Counted from the first letter of the stretch, positions 34,001 through 45,767 are shown. The stretch is DNA of 64,000 nt from Formicarius rufipectus (GCA_013399695.1 VXAU01004437.1:209790-273789), one strand, 5' to 3'. The notes: generated by a model not told the origin, from the sequence alone. Program-made: numbers and translations.

Positions 34001-37000
34001 GGAGATTTTCCAAACTGCTGTTCCAGATATTTGGGCATGAAAGATATCATGCCATCAAAGGCGCTGAACTGTAACACAGTTATGCATATAAATAACATAT
34101 ACACTGGGTTGTGAAACAGAGCCTTGAGAAAGGGGATGAAATCTGGAATGAAATAATGGAATGAGTTAGAGTGATGCTTTATGAAAAGAATGACCATTGC
34201 TCAGTGTAGCTGAGTGGGAAAAGGGGAGCAGAAAAGGTCCTTAACTAGACCAGGTTAAATCTTGTGCTTTGCCTGACACTACAGGCCAAAGATTGCTCAC
34301 TTATCCCAGGCTACCCCAACATTTCTCTCCACCCAGAGATATCCTCACACACATGCACAGCAATGCATGCTGCTGCTTATAAAAAAAGAATTATAAATCA
34401 CAGCAATTAGTCTTATCATAAAAGCTTCCTGAAACTTTTTAGCTGTGCAGTGACTGAGCTTTGCAACTACAGATCTGAAGCAACAGCCAATCCCCCATCT
34501 TTCCTTCTTTTTTCTCATCTCTTTCCCCCAGAATGTTCACCAAAACCCCTTTCCTGCACCTGGCATATGGAGGGAGTACAAGGGGGAAGGGGTGCAAATG
34601 CACCAGAGAGCTGTGACAATCTGCCCCCAGAGACCTGATCACTGATTTTGGTTTTTGCTGGGGCAGAAGAGGCCTGAATAGAGATGTGACCACAGTTATT
34701 CCCACCATACTCTCAAAGTCTGTGTCAGCCAGTTTTCAGCCAAGTAAGCATCTGAGAAACTAATTTACACAGTTTTTTTCCCTGTGTAATGCCTATTAAG
34801 TCAGCATCTGAACCATAAAAAAACACCCACAATTCCCCTTTGTCTAATGTTCTCTGTTAATTAATGTGCTGAGCTATTGTAAAGAAACTGCAGAAAAAAA
34901 CATAAGCATCTGTAAAACAATGAGTGTGCCTCATTGAAAGTGGACACCACTCATGATGGGCTTATATCTTTCCCATGTAGACAAGTATCTTACTAGAAGA
35001 GGATCTGTATGCAAGTCTTGCAAAAATGACTCAAATATTCAAAATGCTAGAAATAGGTTGCATTATTTACATATCCAATGCAGTTTATAATCAGAGCTTT
35101 CTGGAAAAAATAATTTTTATTAAATAAATTTTATTTTAGATTAATTTTTACTTTAAAAATTCAAATTGAAACTTGAAATCCTCAGTGACTAGAAAGTTGT
35201 CTGAATATCTCCTGGTCAACAGTCTGTGAGTGGCCCTGCTTGAACAGGGTATTGGACCAGGTGAACTCCACAAGTCTCTTCCAACACCAAATATTCTGTG
35301 AAATTAAAAGATTCTAAATTCAGGATATTCAGGGATAGTGGACATGCACATCAACAAAGGGAGGTAATGATCATAAAAACATAAGCTCTGAAGGGGCCCT
35401 GGGGCACCAGGACCCACATCTCATCCAGGAACCTTTCTTCACAAGAACAGTATTTTATTCATGGATTCATTTAAGGACACGTGACCAGCAGAAAGAGATG
35501 CTGTGTTTGTCAAAATGAAGTTGCAGTATCAGCCAAGATCTCAGTATAACTCTGGGTATGGTGAACTTGCAGGACTCAGCTTGAAATATCACGGAGAGAC
35601 AGCTGACACATGGCACTTATCTTCTGAAAATGAAGGTCCTGTCAAGGGACCCTCAGATGAGTGTACAGAATCAGGACACTACTCTTAAGATCATAGCCTC
35701 TGACATGTTTTATTCACTTACATCTCCAACTAGCAGAAATAATGGAAGAAAAAAAAATAGCTTCTTACAGATATATACAGAAAGATCATAGATGTGAAAG
35801 TTACCAGGGGTAATAAGAATGAAATAGGTAAAACAGATCTTTGTCCAAAAGCACTTAAATGTTTATGAGACACTTCAGCATCTGTCAATTCCCTTTTATG
35901 GCTTGAGGGTGGGCTCAGGATATGCACACAAGACTCATGCTGGGTTTCTGCTTTTCTCTACAGTGAATGTGGGGTCCAAGCAACTAACATCTGCAACTCG
36001 TCCACAGCTCACTGAGTTGCAATATTCTTAACCAGATTTCAGTGCTTCCACCCTCTCACGGGAAGAAAAGATCTACATCACCTGAGATGCAGGAGAGGGA
36101 AAGGAATGAATCCTGGAGCTATGAAGTTAGATTTCTTGCTCTGCAAGGAGCCATTCTAAATCCCTGCACAAATTCTTTGTACTACAGAGACATGAACAAC
36201 AGAGTAGGCATACCTCGGGCCCATCTTTAACTACACAAATACACATAGTTCACATTTTGAGGACTAAATTAAGAAGGAAATAAAACACAGTATAACTTGC
36301 CTTTAGCAATTTCATACATGCTCTGTTTAGCTTCATTTTTGTCATTTTCTTGCAATGGTAGGACACTTTTGTCACCTGTCTCCTCAGGTTCATTGGTTTC
36401 ACCTTCCTTCACAAGTGACTTGGGCAAAAACCAAAAGGGTATTCCCACGAGAAGGTTCAGTAATGCACAAATCAGAATGCCCAGCCACCATGCTCCAACC
36501 CAGCGGGCATCAGTAGCTGTTATAGTTATCTCATCTGCAACAAAAACCAAACCCATATGTATTGTATCAGTTCAGAAACATTCTTTGCTGTCATTGTCTG
36601 TTTTCCTACTCATCTCTGACATGGAACATATTGAAAGTGTTTTAATGGTTCTTAGAATGAGGCTCATGAGGAAGAATAGTCTCTAGTCTGGAAAATTTCA
36701 GTGTTTTGTGTTAAATAAATTCTAGTCCTTTCCTATGTTAAGTCAGATGACGCAATTGTTCATCAAAGAATTTATAAGCAGATTGATTTCTGTGTGAATT
36801 AAGTATTATACACAGATCTTCCATTCTAAAAGAAACATCAACAAACTCAGATAAAATTGAAGACATCTCATATTAGCAAAGAAACATCTTTGAGCCCTGA
36901 TAAATATACCAGTGTGACTACAGACTTATCTATAAGATTTTATACATTCACTCATTACCTGCACCTACTGATCCAACATCAACAAACAGTTCTGCACAGA

Positions 37001-40000
37001 ATGATGCCAACAATAAACCAAGGAAGGGGCCAATTACAGTTGCTGTATGAAGACATGCTAGAGTAGGAAAAAGAGAAAACTTAATAAATTAGAACTCAGA
37101 TGTAATTATTTTCTTGGAATTGTTATATATCTTTAGGACAGTTCTACTAGAAAGACATTTGTGCCTAAAAAAGACCTCACTTTAAAAAGTTAACCTCTAG
37201 CTAAATTCTACAATATTCTAGCTAATGTTTTGCAATATCAGTTAGATAAGGCAATAATGACTGTCTTCTCTCTTCCTTCATTGGACTGGAGAGTCATAAA
37301 AATCCTTTAATTTGCTTTTGTTTATGTGTGTACTTGTTTGGGAGAGGGGAGCTATCACAGTAGGGTAGATTTACCCAGGTAGAAAGGTGAATTCTCTGCT
37401 TTGGCAAAATCCTCCAAATAGGAAATGCCTAAAGGCATGATGGGAGTTTCACCCATTCCTCGCACTATGTTTCCAACCATCACAAATATCCACAGCAAGG
37501 ACCCAGGCTCTCTTTCACATTCTGTGAATAAAATAAGATGTCAGAATTAATGTTTTAATTCTAACTACTAATGAATATCTAGAGACAAAGAATTGACTAA
37601 CAGCTTAAACTTTGGTGGGTAGGCCTGTCCTATAAAAAAGTTAAATACCTGGTTACAATACTGGAAAGGTTCTGGAACTGGAGAAAGTTGATGAACTTGT
37701 TGAAGCAGAGTTTAAATCCCTTCCACATTCATGCCATACCTTGTCTAACCTCCTGGCAGTCAAAATGGTTTGGTTTGGAAGGGACCCGAAAGACCATCTA
37801 GTTCCAACCCCCTTCCCATAGGCAGGGACAACTTCCACTGGAACAGCTTGCTTGAAGTCCCATCCAACCTGGTTGAACTTCCCTGGGCAAACTGTGCCAG
37901 TGTGTCACCACCCTCACAGTGAAGAATTTTTTCCTTATATCCAATGTAAACCTGCCCTCTTTTTATTTAAAGCCATTCCCCCTTGGTCTATCAGTACCTG
38001 CCCTTGTAAAAAAGTCCCTCTCCAGCTTTCTGTAGGGCCCCTTTACTGACTGGAAGGATCCTGTAATGTCTCCCTGGAGGTTTCTCTTCTCCAGAATGAA
38101 CAGCTCCAGCTCTCTCAGCCTGTCTTCATAGCAGAGGTGCTCCAGCCCTCTGAACATCTTCATTGCCTCCCCTGGACTTGCTCCACACCCTTCTTATGCT
38201 GGGGCCCCAGAGCTGGACACAGTGCTCCAGGTAGCATCTCATGAGAGCGGGATAAAGGGGGGAAAATCACTTCACTCAACTTGCTGGTCACACTTCTTTT
38301 GATGCATCCCAAGAGTTCTTTATAAACAACCAGAATGACGGGATTGAAAGAACTCTCACTAAACCAGCTTCAGATTCCACTGTTGTCTCCCACTTAGCCA
38401 TACTTCAATTTCTCAGTGCAATTCATTAACAAATAAAACCCAGCTTTGTTAGCAGCAACTCATGATGACTCATGACTTCCTAAGTGAAAGCTTTGCTGGT
38501 CAGAGATCAAGCCTGGATCTTCTGTATCAATGTCAGGTTGCTGCCAGAAGATATAAGTGAAGTAACTCACATGAAGATGTGGTCAAATTCAACCCAGTTG
38601 TTGCTTCATACAGGAGATGGACTCATATGCATGAATATCACAGTCTTGCTTGTCCATAAACTGATAGGGAAACAATCACCTTACCCAAGTATACTCAGCA
38701 TACTCAGGAGATTAATCCCATGCTCAGCGTGAGAAATTTGTGGACTCGCTGTAAGAATTTTATGTGTGTTCATTTAATAGTTGCCTCTGAGCCTTTTGGC
38801 TTCACAGTAGTTACTCTATATGCACATTTCTAGTGCACAAACATGCTTCAGGCTCACAGATAAGTTTCAGCCAAGTTTAAAACAATTTCTCTTTTCTCTA
38901 AAAGGAAGCAAGATCCATGTCTATCTACCTATGCATCATTCTATCTCTATTTATCATTCCTTTATATTCTGTGTGGTACAACAAAAAAGAATCCAGATGC
39001 CTTTTACCTGTTCTCCCAATATGTTTCCCACCTCCTCATAGCATCACAGCAATTCAAGTCAAAAAGAGGAACATTTGTGAGAACAACCTGGTGTTGTAGA
39101 CTCCCAAAGTGACTGCCAGGGATGTTGACTGAGCTGTTCAGACACTGTGAAAACAGCCCTGGAAATTTCCCAGCCTCTAGCTTTTTTGCCTGCAAAAAGT
39201 ACTGATCAAAAGCAGAAGCCTGAAATAATTGCTAATCAAAATAAAAACCTATTTACTTAGACACTATAAAAACTGAGGAAAAAGTATTAGTAGATATAGG
39301 AAGAGTCATACCTGCTGATGGCTTCTCTGTAGGCAAAGAGAATGAGCTTTGATTAACAAGGCATAGAGGCATCACAGAAATATTTTCCCATTGTGAAATG
39401 CTGCTTTCAATACGATACCTGTTTGAATCAAAGGAAAGCATGTACAGGTTAAGAAGATACACAGGAGAACCACCTTGTATGTCTGTACTTTAATAGTGGG
39501 GTTACCTATAAGAAGATGTGTAGCTATAGAGTCAGAAGTTAACTGAGCCTCAGTAGCAAAACAGGCTAAGAACAAAGGAAATGCAGTAATGTTTTACCCT
39601 GACTCTTACCTAGCCATTAAGACAATCTTGTAACAGATGCCTCAGGAGGAGCTGTTGAACCACCCTAATGAAATCCCACATACCATCTTGTCTCCTACTC
39701 TTCTTATATTTTAACCCACTTTACACCCTAAGCAGGGGGTGCCACCAAGGCTGTCAGAGCCAGACCACGCTGAACATAACAAGATTGGAGGGTCTTTTTT
39801 CAAAAAATATCTCGCTAATTAAAACACAGACAAGCAAAAATCATGCAAAAGTAGTTGAAGAACCATTATGGTCTGTAAAGGCTTTGACAGCACAGCCATC
39901 AGGTGTGATCTCTCACCGAGGCTCCAGACCAACGACATCTTTACAAATTGTTGGCATTGCCCATCCTGACAGAGCTGGTAGTGCAATGTGACAGTAGCAC

Positions 40001-43000
40001 AGCCTACTGCTTCTTCAGAGTAGCACAAGTATGAAGGGAAGGGAAAGGGAAGGTGCCCAGCACTGGAGTGACACTCCTCAGGAAGTGATGACTGACTTTT
40101 GAAGACATCTCAGAAACAAAACAAAACAAACTGCTCTACATCTGTCATACTGAACCCATGCTCAGCAATGTCTCTCTCAACAAGCAACACTGTCTCAGTG
40201 GAAGGAGTTAGGGATTAACACACGTAAGGATCACAGAAGCTGCTGTGAGCTAAGCAAAATACTCACCTTCCAAACAGGAAATGAGGAAGTGATATCAAAA
40301 GACATCCAAATGACAGAACTGTGCAGCCCAAAGCAATTATTCTGGGCCTGTGCAGCTTTGCTCCAAAGTAACTCACAAATGCTATCAGCAGCAAGTTGCC
40401 TGCAAAAAGAACCTGGTTCACATTTACAAACCAAGGCATCCCCAGATCTTTTAAAGTGTAACTCCGATCTGAGTATACCTTGCAAGCTCAACATCTGTTT
40501 CTTGTCATGTAAGAACTGTAAGAAGACTGGGAACTGTCTACATGATGCAGTAATTCCATGCTATGTGAGATCTTTTTTGGATGAGTTACACCACATGAAA
40601 ATAACATAAGAATAGAAGGTAGAGTGGAAAAGAGATTACGGTGACAGAGATTTTTGACTACCTACGCAGAGAAGAAACTTCCCACTACTTTACATAGAGA
40701 CCAGGCCCAGATGCAGCAGAATAATAGCTGGCTTAGGAAGTTATTCTCCTAGGAGACTCTGTTTAGTAAGGTGTGGGGAAATACAGAAGGTATCTCCAAG
40801 TGATTTTGTACAAAACAATAAACATGCAATGACAGTCATAAAAATAAAAAAAAGGAACAATAAATTAATAATCATTTCAATAATTGTTGGAGAATAATTG
40901 AAAAAAACCCATGTTTTTGTACCTACACCATTTAAACATACAAATGTGCTAAAAATCTTCCTTGTCCTCTCCACTACTTTCACTTCAGAACCAGATGATT
41001 TTCTCCTTCTTCATTTATTGCTATGCAACCAAGAAAAGAATCAAGCTTCATGTTATGAATCAGACTTCATAAAAATAGCAATTTAGTAATTGTACACCTA
41101 CTAATTTTGTGATCTTTTTATCAAAAGAACAAAATGATGTCTCTGAGTGATGAGCATCATGCTGTGAAAGAAGGTAATGCCTTTTCTGTGTATGATTGCT
41201 AAACAGACTGTATTTAATCAGTGGCTTGAATGACACTTCAAGATGTACAGAGCCCTAATAAGTCACTTATGTCTCTTAATAATTTCAGCTATTATTATGA
41301 TCAACAAGTGCATATGAGAGGATAATTCATTTAAAACAATAAGCCTCTTACATATCACTTCATTAATCTTGACTATTTCATATTTCAAGTCTCCCCCTCA
41401 TCAAAAGCAGGAATATATTCTGAGTACTCTTTCTTTATCATAACTTTGAGCTGCCTTGTCAGACTGCTTTGCAGGCTGCAGCACAGTGTTGTCAACCATT
41501 TCATTCACTTGCACATGCAGGTATAGGAAATCAGGAAAAGAAGGGAAAAGAGCCTTGTTTTCCCTCCTATCAGTGCACATGAGCCTCTGCAGACCATTTC
41601 CTCAGCTGAGCCAGCGATATTAAACATCCACACTGTGACTTTCAGGGTGTAAAACACCTCTTCTAAGAATCTCTGTTTAGAGAGGTTTGAAGCTATCAAG
41701 CCTTTAGCTTTTTAGGCAATGACAAGAGATAAGTTTGTCACTGAGCTATAAAACTCAGTGACAGGCAAGATAAGGGTCACTAAAAGTAGAATAGGAAATT
41801 TTCTTTGGAGGTCCAGCTGTAGAGGTATGAAATATTGACATTCAACCAACTTCAATTAAATGTAAAGTGCTAAATATGGCCTTAAATTCAAACGAAGGTT
41901 GCAGAATCTTTTTCGTTTGCTCAGAAGGTTTCAATACAAAGCTCATAAACTGGTTCTGTTGTTAGTTGCTCTGTCATATGATAGTTCAGAAACTAGTTTT
42001 TAACCCTAAACATCTTCATTTAAGTTGTCATATTAGTTTTCAAGACAATAACTGGTTAAGTGTCAGCTGAAAAGGAGGAACAGAGTTTGCCACTATTGAC
42101 ACATTGCCACTCTATTACACATAGAGTAATAGAGAGATTGGTAAGGATATGAGTTGCTAATACAGTTCAGATAAAATATCATGTTTTCAAATAATAAGAA
42201 ATACTAGAATCAGAAATTACCAATTTCAAAGCTTCCATTGATGATCCCCACTAAAGAAGCTGGGATATTGAATTGTTTCTCTATCTGTGTATACATGCTG
42301 TTCATGTAAGCACCAGACATTGTTTTACCAAGAAATGCAAGTGACAATGCCAGTAGAAATACCTGGGAGGGAAAGAGGAGAATGAAAAAAGAATTCAAAA
42401 TTACATATTTAATAATATTCCATGTTTATTTTCTCCACCAAAGATGTGCTCCCAGCCAAAATAAGTGAATGGTTCTGTTCCACTGTGTGTAAATCCCATC
42501 ATCTCTCCTGCACGTGTATCATACATCCTTGTTCTTCATCTGCTCCCATGGACCAAGACTATCTTCAGAAACCTCAAGACCCATCTCCCCAGCCAAGACA
42601 GCCCTGTGCCTGCTGCAAGATTGCCATCTGCAGGCCTGAAAGTCAGCTGCCAGAACAGGATGCAAAGACCTTCCCACCCTCTGCTCATCAGAGTGACAAA
42701 CTACTTGCAGAACTAAGATCATTATTTTTGGCCAAATTACTCGATCCAGAATCTGCTCTCACATCTCAGCACAGGTCATGAGCCCAGAACAAGTAATGTC
42801 AAATAGGAATAAACAGTGTCTTTTTTCTTCTTCTTCTATTTTTTATTTTTTTTAAGACTCTGTCTTTTTACAAGACAGTTAATAGTAATTGACAGTTTAG
42901 AAAATACAAACACTTGAAGTAGTATTAAAACACTTTTAATTTTAGGGTTCTTAAAAAACAGTATTTATGATATTAAATCAATAGCATATTTAAATACATC

Positions 43001-43544
43001 TGCTGGAAATGCTAAAAAGCATGAGCAATTTATTTGGGCTCTGACTATGAAAAACAAGCTATTTTACAAACTTCTATAGCATTTTGTTACAACTTGAATA
43101 GTCTAACCTACATCAACAACCAAATTTTACTTCCATGTCACAACCATAAGGGTCATTTAACAGGTTTAAAAAGGAATGGTAAACATGTCAGACTGAGGGG
43201 ATTACACAAAGTCAGAGGTAGAGCTTTAAAGGAGCAATCAACCATACCTCCAACACAGCACAGAGTGTAAAGTTCAGGGACAGCAAAAGCAACACATGGT
43301 TGTTTACAAACTTGCTTGACCTTGATTAGGGCATTAAGGGTAGAAATGAAACAGCTTATTCATTCATTTAGACTAGGTTGTAACTTCTACCAAAACACTG
43401 CAAATGCAAGCAAGTAAAGCTGTGTGTTCCTACAAAATCACTGAAATATTTCTGTACCTTCAGCTTGGAAATGCAGCAGAATTTGTCCTCTGCACGGGGC
43501 TTCTCAGCTTCTTTCATGTTGCCTTTTTCAATTTTTTCTAACAT
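27891..43544 (-). CDS. SLCO1A2: SLCO1A2, organic anion transporter 1A2-like (complete, 14 coding exons)
   Basis: Sodium-independent organic anion transporter (bile acids, steroid sulfates, thyroid hormones), a 12-helix plasma-membrane protein. Fourteen exons (43544-43458, 42362-42221, 40399-40267, 39418-39312, 37521-37375, 37057-36959, 36534-36301, 34142-33978, 33144-32949, 32189-32024, 30992-30808, 30259-30195, 29079-28962, 28050-27891) join in frame to 2004 nt, 667 residues; human OATP1A2 is 670. The superfamily signature [11 protein letters not shown] is at residues 247-257. The Kazal-like extracellular loop 5 has cysteines at 452, 456, 458, 467, 478, 482, 497, 499, 517 and 523. It matches 1A2 rather than 1B or 1C1 in [36 protein letters not shown] and [18 protein letters not shown], and it adjoins IAPP as in mammals. 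The C-terminus (QEAVK) lacks the KTKL PDZ ligand of human 1A2. All introns are GT-AG except intron 7, which is GC-AG. An upstream coding exon at 58534-58578 may extend the N-terminus. Confidence 0.94.
28051..28961. other. SLCO1A2 intron 13
   Basis: AT-rich intron. I see no repeat family or extra exon. Confidence 0.7.
28962..29079 (-). CDS. SLCO1A2: SLCO1A2 coding exon 13 (helix 11, last loop)
   Basis: 118 nt, acceptor TTTGTAG, donor TACAG|GTATAT. It encodes [20 protein letters not shown] and the cysteine-containing last extracellular loop, [15 protein letters not shown], highly conserved in OATPs. Confidence 0.95.
29434..29978 (+). mobile_element. Solo LTR of an endogenous retrovirus (songbird type)
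   Basis: 545 bp bounded by TG (TGTCCTGGCTTCTG) and CA (ATTAAACCACAACA), flanked by a perfect 5-bp target-site duplication TCAGC at 29429-29433 and 29979-29983. Internal landmarks match an LTR family I recognise from passerine genomes: GATATAGTTAATTTTCTTCC, CTGGTACAGTGCTGTGTTTT, GGGAGGGAGCATG, GCATTGTGCATCACTT. A 5-bp duplication fits ERV-L-like integration. There is no internal viral sequence; it lies antisense in SLCO1A2 intron 12. Confidence 0.92.
30195..30259 (-). CDS. SLCO1A2: SLCO1A2 coding exon 12 (65 nt)
   Basis: A small exon, acceptor CACCCAG, donor TTTG|GTAAGA, phase 2 in and phase 1 out. It encodes [20 protein letters not shown], the conserved loop before helix 11. It is needed to keep the frame between exons 11 and 13. 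Confidence 0.94.
30808..30992 (-). CDS. SLCO1A2: SLCO1A2 coding exon 11 (end of loop 5, helix 10)
   Basis: 185 nt, acceptor TTGACAG, donor AATAAG|GTATAG. It carries the last four loop-5 cysteines (497, 499, 517, 523), sequons at N496 and N509, and helix 10 ending in [11 protein letters not shown]. Confidence 0.94.
30993..32023. other. SLCO1A2 intron 10
   Basis: About 1 kb. Its first part (roughly 31050-31330) is locally GC-richer and gives overlapping reading frames on both strands with no recognisable product. Confidence 0.65.
32024..32189 (-). CDS. SLCO1A2: SLCO1A2 coding exon 10 (Kazal-like domain)
   Basis: 166 nt, acceptor ATTTCAG, donor GTGTG|GTAAAG. It encodes the Kazal-type segment with [27 protein letters not shown] and six cysteines. 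In the family this domain forms disulfides needed for surface expression. Confidence 0.95.
32949..33144 (-). CDS. SLCO1A2: SLCO1A2 coding exon 9 (helices 8-9)
   Basis: 196 nt, acceptor AAATAG, donor GAAGG|GTATGT. It encodes [15 protein letters not shown] and helix 9, ending [12 protein letters not shown]. Same length as SLCO1B exon 9, but with a normal donor and no tandem repeat. Confidence 0.95.
33868..33903. repeat. TA/TG dinucleotide microsatellite
   Basis: Alternating (TA)n-(TG)n-(TA)n tract about 75 bp downstream of SLCO1A2 exon 8 (gene sense). Confidence 0.9.
33978..34142 (-). CDS. SLCO1A2: SLCO1A2 coding exon 8 (helix 7)
   Basis: 165 nt, acceptor ATTCCAG, donor AATTG|GTATGT. It encodes [18 protein letters not shown] and the conserved [20 protein letters not shown]. 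Confidence 0.95.
34143..36300. other. SLCO1A2 intron 7 (GC-AG)
   Basis: A 2.2-kb intron with a GC donor, containing the CR1 remnant near 35.25 kb. Nothing else was recognised. Confidence 0.7.
35218..35303 (+). mobile_element. CR1 LINE 3'-end remnant
   Basis: Reads GTGGCCCTGCTTGAACAGGG, then TTGGACCAGGTGAACTCCAC and TCTTCCAACACC, ending ATTCTGTGA, the usual last 80 bp or so of a CR1 element. It lies in SLCO1A2 intron 7, antisense to the gene. Confidence 0.85.
36301..36534 (-). CDS. SLCO1A2: SLCO1A2 coding exon 7 (OATP signature; GC donor)
   Basis: 234 nt, acceptor GTTGCAG. It contains the signature [13 protein letters not shown] (residues 247-259), helix 6 and the acidic central cytoplasmic loop. 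The donor is the non-canonical AAAG|GCAAGT, an otherwise perfect match to the GC-AG class of U2 introns. Confidence 0.93.
36959..37057 (-). CDS. SLCO1A2: SLCO1A2 coding exon 6 (helix 5)
   Basis: 99 nt, acceptor CTCTAG, donor TGCAG|GTAATG. It encodes [20 protein letters not shown]. The junction codon gives Ala where most OATP1 proteins have Gly. Confidence 0.94.
37375..37521 (-). CDS. SLCO1A2: SLCO1A2 coding exon 5 (helix 4)
   Basis: 147 nt, acceptor TTCACAG, donor CCTGG|GTAAAT. It encodes [20 protein letters not shown] and [20 protein letters not shown]. Confidence 0.94.
37761..38330 (-). mobile_element. CR1 LINE 3' fragment (about 570 bp)
   Basis: The plus strand begins TGGTTTGGTTTGGAAGGGAC and continues through the reverse complement of the CR1 3' region (AGAATTTTTTCCTTATATCC, CTCAGCCTGTCTTCATAGCA, GGGGCCCCAGAGCTGGACAC). 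It lies in SLCO1A2 intron 4, same orientation as the gene; 5'-truncated. Confidence 0.95.
39312..39418 (-). CDS. SLCO1A2: SLCO1A2 coding exon 4 (extracellular loop 2)
   Basis: 107 nt, acceptor AAACAG, donor AGCAG|GTATGA. It encodes the variable extracellular loop 2 with N-glycosylation sequons NIS and NQS. Shorter than the 134-nt exon of the SLCO1B gene, as expected for this loop. Confidence 0.9.
40267..40399 (-). CDS. SLCO1A2: SLCO1A2 coding exon 3 (helices 2-3)
   Basis: 133 nt, acceptor TTTGCAG, donor GGAAG|GTGAGT. It encodes [20 protein letters not shown] and helix 3, ending LPHFLFGR. Confidence 0.95.
40400..42220. other. SLCO1A2 intron 2
   Basis: 1.8-kb AT-rich intron with no recognised repeat, RNA gene or exon. 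Confidence 0.65.
42221..42362 (-). CDS. SLCO1A2: SLCO1A2 coding exon 2 (helix 1)
   Basis: 142 nt, acceptor CCTCCCAG, donor AATTG|GTAATT. It encodes [20 protein letters not shown], then [20 protein letters not shown] and NGSFEIG, closest to OATP1A2. Confidence 0.95.
42363..43457. other. SLCO1A2 intron 1
   Basis: Reading frames near 42422-42781 on both strands lack any family signature. No repeat was recognised. Confidence 0.65.
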
Positions 43545-43550
43545 CTGAGC
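43458..43550 (-). CDS. SLCO1A2: SLCO1A2 coding exon 1 (cytoplasmic N-terminus)
   Basis: An ATG at 43544 opens 29 codons ending KFCCISKLK, donor CTGAAG|GTACAG. Two acceptors six bases apart are possible: TTGGACAG before 43550 and GGCTCAG before 43544. Both leave the frame open toward an upstream exon, so the exon may continue a longer N-terminus instead of starting it. A second in-frame ATG lies at codon 10. Confidence 0.85.
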
Positions 43551-44458
43551 CTGTCCAATGATCCCATTGCAGTGTTGAAAAAGACAAGAGAAAAGAAGAC
43601 AAAATTTTGTCCCAGGTTTGCAAAAAAATCAGATTCCTTCTAAGAGATTTGATATTTTAGCTTCTTCCTTAAATAATTACAAACCAGATTCTGACAAAAC
43701 ATACAAAGCTATACACTTTATCCAAATCAAGATAGTTTGACGTGGGAAAGTCAACAATGTACAGCCGGTTATGTCTCATCAGACACTGAAAGCTGTCAGC
43801 AGCAATACAACCAGAGAGCACAGAACAGAGAAAAGAGATGTTCTGAGGGCAAACCAGTCTGTCTAAACACAGTTTTTCAGCCCTCTGCACAAGCAGTTGG
43901 CACTGACCACTGTGGGAGACAGAACTATGACAACATGCAGGTTTAATCGATGTATACCTGTCTGCATGAACTTTCTTTATTACTCCTGTCCTTGCAAGCC
44001 ATAAAAGAGACATTCAGTTCTGCTCTGCATATTCTTCCTCTCTTCTACTAGCATCAGTGTGTGTTTGTTACTTTTTAATAGAAACTCTGTTGGAGATTAA
44101 TCTCTTGGCCGTAAAACTAGAAAGAAACAAAACCAAAACCACCAGACCAACTTAAGTTCTAAATGGAAACAAAACAGACTCCATTCTGCGTCCCTTCACA
44201 AGATTTATCCCTCTTTGTTTGTCTGCCTCCTTTTAGTGATCTCCATCTCGATGGTCAGAGCTTCTGATAGTGCTAAGCCACCTGCTTTCTTTCACATCTT
44301 ATATATATTCCATAAATGTGTTCAAAGAACGACCAACATATTTCAGTGACTTGGATATACTTACCTGTAAACCTGTAACCCCTACACTCCTGAGGGTTAG
44401 CACAGTGACTTAAACAGATTTCATTCTAAGGACTCCTACAAATACTTCATTAAATCAA

Positions 44459-44471
44459 GTTAATCAATACA
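44459..44471 (+). promoter_or_regulatory. HNF1-like site
   Basis: GTTAATCAATAC resembles the HNF1 consensus GTTAATNATTAAC in its first half-site. It lies about 95 bp upstream, in SLCO1A2 sense, of a strong minus-strand donor at 44365 (ACAG|GTAAGT). HNF1 is a known activator of liver SLCO1 genes. This is a motif match only. Confidence 0.25.
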
Positions 44472-45767
44472 GATCCCTGCTGCCTGATGGGGTAAGCTAA
44501 AGAAAACCACAGCAAGTCAGGGCCCTACCTTATGGTCGGGATGGATACAGGTTAACTTCCTCCTTTTTTTTCTTGGATACACTTTCCAAGTGTGATCTTG
44601 CAGCACCTGCTCTTTGCTGTGTTTTTCACTTCATGGAGCCATGGCTGGGAAGCAAACTTGACAAGCCCACCAGTAGGACTGAATTGCCTTTTACATTCTT
44701 CAACCCAACACCCTCCCAGTCAATCTCTTCAAACATTAATTTCTACAACAACGTTAATCCTCTCAAATGCGTTTCCTAACTAACTTGAATCCTAGCAAAT
44801 TCATGGGCATTAACTCCTTCTATAGCGACCTTCTCATTTTCTGTCTCTAAAAGTGTAATGCATTTTTAAAGCATTCCTGAGAATACTTTACAATTAATAG
44901 TAGGTGGCCAGCATCTCAGATAATTAGCTATGATATATACATAGTTTGTGTTTCTGCCTTGCTTACAGATGATTACTCAAACTGTGTTCAATCACTGTGC
45001 TTATAGGCATTTGCTTTTTCTTTGGTATCCGGATATAAAAATAAATATCTAAATACTGCCTTACTCAGAGTGAAGCTCACCACCAATGCCAAAACAGCAT
45101 AGCAGTTCCCCATGTCTGCTCCTAGGAGCTGGCAACAGGATTCTTTCCCTTGCTATACCAGTCCTTGCTCTTCAATAATATACACAGGGAACATCATCTG
45201 GCTAATTGTAGGTTTTCTCTTTTGGTGCCACAGGATACCAGTCAGCAGTCTCTGTCTGGGTTTGTCTTGGTGAATCAGAAACATCACACTGCTCCTCATG
45301 CAATTACAGAGGACAAAACAGCAGTGTTTGCTTTTATTTATTCATACCTTCCCTCAATGCATAAATTATGGTAGAAAAATAGGCATTTCAATTAATTTTT
45401 TTATTGGGAAGGTTATTAAGATCATTGGTGGAATAACAAAATAGTCAGAATTACCATTTCCAGCTTCATTCCTGAGATTATTTTTGCTAGTTTTATAATA
45501 TTTTTGTAGTTGCATTTGGTCAAATGGAACTGAAGCTGACACAGACTAACAGCCTAGATTATCAGAGAGACGTAGGTGCATAACTCACTCAGCTCAGGTG
45601 TATTTACACCATGCTTTAAATCCAGGTTAGAATTCAAATTACTATTTCTGTGCCTAAAGATGAGCCAACAGTGTTTCCACTCCTTTCTCCCATCTACATG
45701 CCCTCTGTAGTACATTCCTGTTGCTCACCTTGCTTATGCTCTTGGGCTCATCAGACTCATTTGCAAA

